From assembly GCA_910583835.1 (NCBI GenBank), contig CAJTYM010000059.1, positions 1-19,577 of the forward strand: 19,577 nucleotides of DNA, written 5' to 3'. The stretch's first letter is position 1, and the number at the start of each line of letters is the position of its first letter. A program made the translations under genes and the position numbers. The DNA comes from an uncultured Lachnospiraceae bacterium (GTDB taxonomy: Bacteria > Bacillota > Clostridia > Lachnospirales > Lachnospiraceae). The notes beneath the pieces are model-generated. The model saw only the letters and a list, made by a program, of their open reading frames with translations. It made no database searches and was not told the DNA's origin. Shown piece after piece: positions 14,114 through 19,577 of the stretch.

Positions 14114-14554
14114 GTGAGTTCTAAAACAAAAATCGTTGTTCTTCATTTAAAAGAACTGGTGTATACAGCTATATTCGCCACACTGGGAATTCTTCTGATT
14201 ATACTGCTGATTTTTATGTTCCTGCCGGATAACAAAGACAAAGATACCAAAGAGACAATGACATATACGGCGGGGGTCTATACTTCTTCCATCCAGCTCA
14301 ATGACAATGCCATTGACGTGGAAGTCGTGGTCGATGAACACCATATCAACTCCATCAGCCTGGTAAATCTGGATGAGACTACAGCAGCCATGTACCCACT
14401 CATGCAGCCGGCGCTGGATAACCTGACCCAGCAGATATACGAAAAGCAGTCACTGGAAAATATCTCCTATGGGGACGATAACCAGTACACCTCCATGGTC
14501 CTTTTAAATGCCATTGACTCCGCATTGGAAAAAGCAGCCGTGAAAGAAGACTGA
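14114..14554 (+). CDS. Membrane-anchored FMN-binding-domain-like protein, no flavinylation motif
   Basis: 146 residues from a GTG start with AAGGAGG 6 nt upstream. The basic N-terminus leads into one membrane helix (about residues 15-37). The outer part (about 45-142) has the order seen in FMN-binding domains of the RnfG/NqrC type: YTAGVYTSSIQL, then IDVEVVVDEHHINSISLVNLDET, a helix, then QYTSMVLLNAIDSALEKA. Where those proteins have the Ser/Thr of a GAT(S/T) motif that takes covalent flavin, this protein reads YGDDNQYTSM, so covalent flavin is unlikely. Function is unknown. It is convergent with degV, separated by a hairpin-rich intergenic block. The fold assignment is a resemblance and moderately sure. 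Confidence 0.65.
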   Translation: MSSKTKIVVLHLKELVYTAIFATLGILLIILLIFMFLPDNKDKDTKETMTYTAGVYTSSIQLNDNAIDVEVVVDEHHINSISLVNLDETTAAMYPLMQPALDNLTQQIYEKQSLENISYGDDNQYTSMVLLNAIDSALEKAAVKED

Positions 14555-14643
14555 TACATAAACGAAATGCACAGCTACTTACTGACTGCTTTCCCTCCCA
14601 CGGCATACCGTATATTTCTGTGTACTTCGCAGTGCCCACTCGA

Positions 14644-14738
14644 AAGCCTCCGGCTTCCTCGTTCATGGGCATTCGCCCTATCAAAACTGTCAAGCCCAAT
14701 CTCGGCTGTAAGCAGCCATTTTGGGCTTGACAGTTTTG
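14644..14738. repeat. Nested hairpin block between convergent genes
   Basis: Three stems in a row: AAGCC/GGCTT (14644-14656), GGGC/GCCC (14667-14678), and a perfect 18-bp inverted repeat CAAAACTGTCAAGCCCAA (14682-14699) with its complement at 14721-14738. The 21-nt loop of the long stem holds a further GGCTG/CAGCC stem. It lies between two converging genes and could act as a shared terminator, but no separate T-tract follows. The stem is longer and more exact than a typical terminator, so a dispersed palindromic repeat is an alternative. Confidence 0.7.
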
Positions 14739-14770
14739 GCACTGGCACTGTTTTTCTTCTTGGATTCCAA

Positions 14771-15610
14771 TTAAACCACCATGATAATCCCGCCATCACT
14801 GGCATACAGGCTGCTGATTCCTGCCGTATCAATCACAAATACATCCTTAAAAATCCCGATTGCCCTGATTTTCTCGGCTGCAGCCTGCGCACGCTTGGCG
14901 GCATTGCAGTGGGAAATGGCAAAAATCTTCTCCTGTGGGTTCTTCGTCTTCTCCACCAAATCCTTTATCATCTTATCAATGGCATGTGCCATGCCCCGCG
15001 CCTGTCCAAGCTGGCAGATGGTCCCTTCCGGCGTTGCTCCCATCACCGGCTTAATATTCAGCGCGCTGGCCACAAATGCCTTGATATTGCTGAGCCTTCC
15101 GTTCTTCCTCAGCGCCTCTAAGGACTCCAGTACGAAAGAGGTATTCAGGTCCTCGATAAACTTATCCACTTTGGCAATAATCTCCTCAAATGGAAGGCCT
15201 GCTTCCTCATACTCCTGAATCTTCATGGCAATCACCGTCTGACCGACCGATGCTGATTTGGAATCAAACACATGAATCTTCTTTGCGCCTTTCTCCTCAA
15301 GATACAGTTCCCTGCCAAGCTGGGCGCTGTTACAGGAACCGCTGAGCTGGGCGGAGAGCGTCACAGCATAGACATGCTCCGCTTCACAGTCATACGCTTT
15401 CACATATTGTTCCGGGGATGGGCAGGTAGACCGCGGGCAGTTGGGGCTTTCTTTCATGCGCCTCAAAAAATCCGCCTGGTCAAAACTCTCATCATCCACA
15501 ATACGGTAGTCATCTACAAAAAGTTCCAGCGATACAGTCTCAAAATGCCCGCTTGCTTTTAGCTCCGCTGGCAATTCTCCACAGCTGTCCACCACAATCT
15601 TATAACTCAT
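14771..15610 (-). CDS. DegV family fatty-acid-binding protein
   Basis: 279 residues, the standard length. The N-terminus MSYKIVVDSCGELP is the DegV signature, followed by RSTCPSPEQYVKAY, the LSAQLSGSCNSAQ loop with the conserved Ser residues that contact the fatty-acid carboxylate, FDSKSASVGQ, and RLSNIKAF with LNIKPVM. Relatives (FakB) bind fatty acids and hand them to the kinase FakA for incorporation into phospholipid. No fakA gene is in the window, so the partner would be elsewhere. GGAGG lies 6 nt before the ATG. Repeated GTAGT/ACTAC motifs in its upstream region suggest control by a regulator. Confidence 0.94.
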   Translation of the reverse strand: MSYKIVVDSCGELPAELKASGHFETVSLELFVDDYRIVDDESFDQADFLRRMKESPNCPRSTCPSPEQYVKAYDCEAEHVYAVTLSAQLSGSCNSAQLGRELYLEEKGAKKIHVFDSKSASVGQTVIAMKIQEYEEAGLPFEEIIAKVDKFIEDLNTSFVLESLEALRKNGRLSNIKAFVASALNIKPVMGATPEGTICQLGQARGMAHAIDKMIKDLVEKTKNPQEKIFAISHCNAAKRAQAAAEKIRAIGIFKDVFVIDTAGISSLYASDGGIIMVV

Positions 15611-15647
15611 GTTTTTCCTCCTGAATTTTCTGCAACATAATCTCTCT

Positions 15648-15733
15648 TATGTAGTATTTTTCTTTAGAAAATTTGTTACTCAAAATTTTATCACAAAATA
15701 TTAAAAATTATTTTATGTAGTTTTAAATACTAC
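15648..15733 (-). promoter_or_regulatory. Repeated TTATGTAGT / GTAGT-N7-ACTAC motifs upstream of degV
   Basis: TTATGTAGT occurs at 15648-15656 and again at 15713-15721. The second copy starts a dyad, GTAGT (15717-15721) and ACTAC (15729-15733), seven bases apart, with an A/T centre. The two direct copies are 65 bp apart, in the AT-rich region before degV. They look like paired operator sites. No particular regulator can be named from the motif. Confidence 0.4.
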
Positions 15734-15773
15734 TTAATACTAGCACAAATATTCAGGTTTGAAAAGTCCTTTT

Positions 15774-16985
15774 TTAAGATTGGTTAAAACAAAAGCTGAT
15801 TTCTTTCCACAGGCTGTCTTCCAGATAATTAATCTGGCTGAGCCCCGCACAGTAATCTGCGATATGCCCATCCTGTATAAAATACTGAAACGCCTGTTCT
15901 TTGAGGCTGTCATCGGAAAAGCGCAGCGTCAGCACCCTCTTTTCCTCCCATGCCTGGGCAAGCATGGCGCCGATTTGTTCCGGCTGCCACTCTTCAATAT
16001 AGTTTCCTTCTTTTATATAGTAATTATTCAGGACTGCCGTACATTCCGGCAAACGGATTTCCTTATCCGGCTCATGTCCCAGCTGCATTTCCGCCGTGGT
16101 CATTGCCATATAATTATAGTCGATAAAAGATGTCTCCACACCCTCCCGGTTGCGGTAGCCATTGTTTCCCCAAGTGGCATCCATATAGTAATATTCTCCG
16201 TCCAGACAAATCAGATTCCATGCATGGGGCTGCCCTAAGGCTTTTCCAGAGACAATCACGCTCTGGATTCCAAGCTGTTCCAACAGATACTGGACGGCAC
16301 AGGCGTACCCCTGGCAGACTGTCTGCCGCCGGATAAACACGCTGATAATATTCTGGCTGTCCTCAGCATCCTCCACATATTCAGTATTCAGCGCTAAAAG
16401 CTCATATATATATTTTGCTTTCTGATAATCAGTGTCATTGATGGAAATTCCTGCAAACCACTGTTCCACTACCTGGTCAATTTTCTCCTGCATCAGCCGG
16501 CGTTCTTCCCGGTTCAACGTATACTTGGGTGAAAATTCCAGGCTCACCAGTTCACCTCCCTTAGTGTATCTGGTAAACACATAGCCATTTACCCAAAACA
16601 ATCCGCCGTAATCGCTGCAGAGCGCCGTATAAGCATGGTTCATGACGTCCGTATCTATCGTGGAAAGCGCGGTTTTTTCCTGCTGGCTCAGAATCGTAGA
16701 TAACATCTCATCGTAGACCCGCTTGCCCTCCTCGTCCAACTGCTCATACGCATATTTTCCCACAGAAACTTTCTGTACCGGCTTTACCTCTTTCTGTTCT
16801 GCCTGAGGAACCTCTGCCTTTTGCTGATTCGGCTCGTCTGCAACCTGCTGGGAATCCTGGGCACGCTGCAAATACCTGTCCTCCTGCAGAATTCTCTGCA
16901 AATCCTCCGGGGAACATCCCGACATACTGCCACACAGCAACAAAAACGCCAATGCCCAGATTATTTTACCATATCGTCTCTTCAT
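15774..16985 (-). CDS. Transglutaminase-like lipoprotein
   Basis: 403 residues. The signal peptide ends in LLLCGSMSGC, a lipobox-like motif with the lipid-bearing Cys at 24 (the -3 residue is Met, a weaker fit). A Gln/Glu-rich linker of about 50 residues follows. The transglutaminase-like core has the triad in order: Cys in TVCQGYACAV (about residue 225), His in GQPHAWNLI, and Asp in YYYMDATWGN. Bacterial members act outside the membrane as cysteine proteases, peptidoglycan-associated enzymes or protein cross-linkers. The C-terminal part lacks a second known domain. GAGAGG lies 8 nt before the ATG. The M18 aminopeptidase gene ends 57 nt upstream on the same strand, so the pair may be co-transcribed. 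Confidence 0.88.
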   Translation of the reverse strand: MKRRYGKIIWALAFLLLCGSMSGCSPEDLQRILQEDRYLQRAQDSQQVADEPNQQKAEVPQAEQKEVKPVQKVSVGKYAYEQLDEEGKRVYDEMLSTILSQQEKTALSTIDTDVMNHAYTALCSDYGGLFWVNGYVFTRYTKGGELVSLEFSPKYTLNREERRLMQEKIDQVVEQWFAGISINDTDYQKAKYIYELLALNTEYVEDAEDSQNIISVFIRRQTVCQGYACAVQYLLEQLGIQSVIVSGKALGQPHAWNLICLDGEYYYMDATWGNNGYRNREGVETSFIDYNYMAMTTAEMQLGHEPDKEIRLPECTAVLNNYYIKEGNYIEEWQPEQIGAMLAQAWEEKRVLTLRFSDDSLKEQAFQYFIQDGHIADYCAGLSQINYLEDSLWKEISFCFNQS

Positions 16986-17042
16986 CTGACTTGCCTCTCC
17001 ATCTTTTCTTCCTTAAAATAGCTGTCCGCAACTACATGCTGC

Positions 17043-18323
17043 CTAGGCCTGAAAGTAGGCACGGAGCAGATCTGCCAACGACTTCATATCCATAGCCCCC
17101 ATCGTCTCAACTGCCGAATGCATGGCAAGCACCGGCACTCCCAGGTCCACGGTGCGCACCGGCAAAAAGCTGGAGGCAATGGCGCCCAGCGTCCCACCGC
17201 CCGCCATATCTGAGCGGTTGGCAAATTTCTGATAGGGAATGCCGGACTTCCTGCAAATCTGTTCGACCACTGCCACTGCCTCACAGTCTGTGGCATAAGA
17301 CTGGGAAGATGCCTCCTTGATACAAAGCCCTTTTCCCAACACCGGCTTATTCGTTATGTCCATTTTCCCCATCTGATTGGGATGCAGCCCATGCGCCACA
17401 TCTACAGACAGCAAAAATGCATCATAAAGGCTTGCTGAAATCTGCGCCGGAGTCCTGTGCAAAGCCACAAGGATTCTCTTCAGCAGATTCTCCAGCAGCA
17501 TAGACCCCGCACCCTGTTTGGTACGGCTTCCTACCTCCTCATGGTCGAACAAAGCAACCACACAAATGCCCTCCTCACAGCGGCTTTCTATAATCCCTGT
17601 CAGCAACGCCTGCACTGAAGTAAGGTTATCCAGCCGCGGCGACAGTATCAGTTCCCCATCTATGCCGGCATACTGCGGTTTCTCCCGGCAATATACCCAC
17701 AGTTCAAAATCCAGTATGTTCTCCGGCTCTGTCTGCAGTTCCTTCGCCAGAAAATTGAGAAATTTCTTCTCTCCCTCACCTTCCAGACCGAGAATCGGCA
17801 ACAGGTCTTTCTGCTTATTCAGTTCGATTCCTTTATTGACTTCCCGGTTCATATGGATAGCAAGGTTAGGGATAACCCCCAGCGTCCGCTCCACCGAAAA
17901 ACAACGTATCTGCGGGTGCATGACGTCCTCGCTCGCCAACGCCACGCGCCCGGAAATCCCCAGTGGGCGGTCCAGCCACGTATTTAAAATTGCCCCTCCG
18001 TAAACTTCCACATTAATCTGCGCATATCCGCCCGCCTTCACATCCGGGTTGGGTTTTATCCTCAGACAAGGGAAATCCGTATGCGCTGCCCCAATCCGTA
18101 TCGTATCCTTAAATCCTGCACGTTTATTGACCGTAAACGCAAAAAGCGTTGTATCGTGATGCTTCACATAATATCTGCCAGCCTCTGACAATCCCCATAT
18201 CTGCTGAAAGGAAAGTTCTTCAAACCCCGCTTGCCGCAGCCTGTTCTCGGCTTCCTGTACTACCAGCGGCGCACTGGTTCCCCTCTCCAGCAGACGAAAA
18301 AATGATTCCTCTGTGCACTCCAT
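17043..18323 (-). CDS. M18 family aminopeptidase
   Basis: 426 residues, normal for bacterial M18 enzymes, which remove N-terminal residues from peptides in the cytoplasm using two metal ions. The metal site is complete: His81 (GAAHTDFP), Asp232 (SPRLDNL), Glu262/263 (FDHEEVGS), Asp308 (SVDVAH) and His402 (LAMHSAVET). The start is set at 18323, where AGGAGG sits 6 nt upstream; an earlier ATG at 18353 lacks a site. A sigma-A promoter with a TATAAT box lies about 80 nt upstream. The lipoprotein gene follows after 57 nt on the same strand. Confidence 0.95.
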   Translation of the reverse strand: MECTEESFFRLLERGTSAPLVVQEAENRLRQAGFEELSFQQIWGLSEAGRYYVKHHDTTLFAFTVNKRAGFKDTIRIGAAHTDFPCLRIKPNPDVKAGGYAQINVEVYGGAILNTWLDRPLGISGRVALASEDVMHPQIRCFSVERTLGVIPNLAIHMNREVNKGIELNKQKDLLPILGLEGEGEKKFLNFLAKELQTEPENILDFELWVYCREKPQYAGIDGELILSPRLDNLTSVQALLTGIIESRCEEGICVVALFDHEEVGSRTKQGAGSMLLENLLKRILVALHRTPAQISASLYDAFLLSVDVAHGLHPNQMGKMDITNKPVLGKGLCIKEASSQSYATDCEAVAVVEQICRKSGIPYQKFANRSDMAGGGTLGAIASSFLPVRTVDLGVPVLAMHSAVETMGAMDMKSLADLLRAYFQA

Positions 18324-18404
18324 CTCCTGCCTCCTGATTCTTAGTCCTGTCACCTGTATAACCTTCAGGCAAAAATTGTTCCAAAATACCGTATATGAAT
18401 AAAT

Positions 18405-18433
18405 ATTATACTATAAATAAAATATTTTTTCCA
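18405..18433 (-). promoter_or_regulatory. Sigma-A promoter of the M18 aminopeptidase gene
   Basis: On the minus strand TGGAAA (18433-18428), a 17-bp spacer and a perfect TATAAT (18410-18405). The -10 box is about 80 nt before the start codon. Confidence 0.65.
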
Positions 18434-18460
18434 GAGCATTTCACTCGCCATCAATGAAAA

Positions 18461-18489
18461 TTGATTTCTGCAGCATTTTGTGTTACTAT
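18461..18489 (+). promoter_or_regulatory. Sigma-A promoter of the DUF5721-like gene
   Basis: TTGATT (18461-18466), a 17-bp spacer, then TACTAT (18484-18489). The start codon is at 18509, so the leader is short and begins just before the ribosome binding site at 18496. Confidence 0.7.
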
Positions 18490-18508
18490 TTGCCATAGGA
18501 GGTATTTT

Positions 18509-19015
18509 ATGACATCACTATCCATTCTCAACGTGAAAGAGTTTATGAATATTTTACTGCGCGGCGATGCCTTCGACAGCTTCCTGCTCTCCGAAGGCTC
18601 CATCACCACTTATATGGCTTTCCATCTCGATGGTCGCTGCAGATCCGATTTTTTCAGCCCGGAGGATGAACCTTACGCACAGGTGAGCCAGGAAAAATAT
18701 ATTCCTTTTTCTCTTGCACGCCCTGTCTGCTTTGACTTAATCAAGGGCAAACGAACTCCCTCTTCCTTTCATTTCGTCTTCCAGCTCTCCAGTGAGAACC
18801 AAGCGAAAACCCTCGCCTCAATTGGCAGCAATTTTCTGCCGGAGGACATTTCGGGCATGTATCTGAACCTCAAATACCAGAACCAGCAGCTTACCTGCAC
18901 GACAGGCGTTTCCTGCCGGGTATTTTCTCTCGACAAATCGTTGGAACAGGCCTGGGACGAGCTGGTGAAACGTTTTCTCAAAGCACATTGCGTTCCTTTT
19001 GAGGAATTGTTATAG
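18509..19015 (+). CDS. DUF5721-like protein
   Basis: 168 residues with TAGGAGG 6 nt before the ATG. The start at 18509 is preferred over an in-frame ATG at 18461, which lies inside the promoter. No signal peptide, membrane helix or known catalytic motif is visible. It begins with a short helix (ILNVKEFMNILL), then mixed strands (SITTYMAFHLDG, FHFVFQLSS, GMYLNLKYQNQQLTCTTGVS) and ends in a helix (LEQAWDELVKRFLK). The layout resembles the uncharacterised small proteins DUF5721 found in Lachnospiraceae; I recall this family only by general likeness. It is cytoplasmic, probably a single-gene unit, and sits between the divergent M18 gene and the cold-shock gene. Function is unknown. Confidence 0.7.
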   Translation: MTSLSILNVKEFMNILLRGDAFDSFLLSEGSITTYMAFHLDGRCRSDFFSPEDEPYAQVSQEKYIPFSLARPVCFDLIKGKRTPSSFHFVFQLSSENQAKTLASIGSNFLPEDISGMYLNLKYQNQQLTCTTGVSCRVFSLDKSLEQAWDELVKRFLKAHCVPFEELL

Positions 19016-19120
19016 GAAAATACATGAAATGTAAAATATTCCTTTACTTTTGAAATATAATGTGATATTGTAGAAATATGCTAAAAATAAGGGCATATAT
19101 TATATATTGGAGGTACTGAC

Positions 19121-19321
19121 ATGCAAGGTACAGTAAAATGGTTTAACAACCAAAAAGGATATGGCTTCATCTCTGATGAGTCCGGCAATGATGTATTCGT
19201 TCACTACTCCGGACTGAACATGGAGGGATTTAAGTCATTAGAAGAAGGCGCTACTGTTGAATTTGATGTTACCGAAGGTTCCAAAGGACCTCAGGCTGTC
19301 AATGTAACTGTAGTACGCTAA
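19121..19321 (+). CDS. Cold-shock protein (CspA family)
   Basis: 66 residues, the exact size of the single-domain family. RNP1 is KGYGFIS (residues 13-19) and RNP2 is VFVHYS (residues 26-31), with the opening MQGTVKWFNNQKGYGF. These proteins bind single-stranded RNA and DNA and melt RNA structure, especially after cold shift. GGAGG is 7 nt upstream of the ATG. The 100 nt upstream are strongly AT-rich and the promoter is not certain. A strong terminator lies about 90 nt after the stop codon. Confidence 0.97.
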   Translation: MQGTVKWFNNQKGYGFISDESGNDVFVHYSGLNMEGFKSLEEGATVEFDVTEGSKGPQAVNVTVVR

Positions 19322-19410
19322 TTTCATCGAGCTTTTCAATGTACCTTTGTCTGAATATAGAAATTTCGGTTTTTTATTAAGATTAAGATATTGAAAAAAA
19401 GGTGATTACA

Positions 19411-19435
19411 AAAAGCTGCCGTAGGCAGCTTTTTT
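19411..19435 (+). terminator. Rho-independent terminator of the cold-shock gene
   Basis: AAAAGCTGCC (19411-19420), a 3-nt loop GTA, and GGCAGCT followed by six T residues (19424-19435). The A-tract pairs with the T-tract, so it could also stop transcripts from the other side. Confidence 0.95.
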
Positions 19436-19577
19436 GTGTCAGAAGGTAATTTTTTAACTAGCAACTAACAATTTAATCCTTACCTTTTAACACCCTGTTA
19501 TGAAGTGACTTTTGTCAAGAGAAAATTCAAACTTTTTTCTTCACTCCAGTCACATTTGTTTTTCTGACAGCATTAGA

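Noticed and set aside
14400..14832. Open frames on the minus strand across the hairpin block
   Set aside because: They run through palindromic sequence and into neighbouring genes, with no start site or recognisable domain.
19437..19570. TGTCAGAA and TTCTGACA as possible ends of a small element
   Set aside because: Only 8 bp, no matching target duplication, and the enclosed 120 nt has no other feature.
1..19577. CRISPR array
   Set aside because: No regularly spaced short repeats with unique spacers were seen on either strand; the only tandem repeat found is the coding 48-nt pair at 6030.

Overview
The window looks like chromosome from a Gram-positive anaerobe of the class Clostridia, most probably the family Lachnospiraceae. 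This rests on strong AGGAGG-type ribosome binding sites, sigma-A promoters, a CIRCE heat-shock operator, a BspA-type leucine-rich-repeat surface protein, a small DUF5721-like protein, DegV, an M18 aminopeptidase and a tRNA-Gly without encoded CCA. The species cannot be fixed from the sequence alone.

Layout. (1) Positions 1-1900 are clearly more AT-rich than the rest. They hold a Phd-type antitoxin gene overlapping the first codons of a PIN-domain (VapC-like) toxin cut by the window edge, then three decayed genes on the minus strand: a Nudix remnant, a frameshifted flavodoxin-family gene and a radical-SAM SPASM tail. (2) Positions 1841-2381: an Hsp20 gene behind a CIRCE operator overlapping a sigma-A promoter. 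(3) Positions 2479-4791: a divergent pair, a MATE exporter and a MerR regulator with a GyrI-like effector domain, separated by a textbook MerR promoter (19-bp spacer with a dyad) firing toward the exporter. (4) Positions 4930-7776: a four-gene operon with an ECF sigma factor, a short zinc-finger anti-sigma-like protein that ends in its membrane helix, a second zinc-finger membrane protein with an outer domain, and a membrane protein that shares that outer domain but lacks the zinc finger. (5) Positions 7777-8978: a structured gene-free stretch, a strong terminator and a dead IS256-type transposase. (6) Positions 9012-11223: a secreted leucine-rich-repeat protein divergent from a small XRE regulator, with a shared 18-nt motif in both promoter regions. 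(7) Positions 11362-13751: an amidohydrolase and a sodium:solute symporter, overlapping and probably translationally coupled. (8) Positions 13816-14022: tRNA-Gly(GCC) with a consensus promoter and a terminator. (9) Positions 14114-19435: an FMN-binding-like membrane-anchored protein, an intergenic block of nested hairpins, DegV, a transglutaminase-like lipoprotein, an M18 aminopeptidase, a DUF5721-like protein and a cold-shock protein with a strong terminator.

The least familiar coherent system is the sigma operon at 4930-7776. Two proteins share an outer domain I do not recognise, and the zinc finger, membrane anchor and outer domain are distributed unevenly over three proteins. Other points worth a second look are the composite pseudogene at 514-1291, the shared operator at 10809-10888, the hairpin block at 14644-14738 and the paired repeats upstream of degV. 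Everything functional here is inferred by family resemblance read by eye; no database search was possible.
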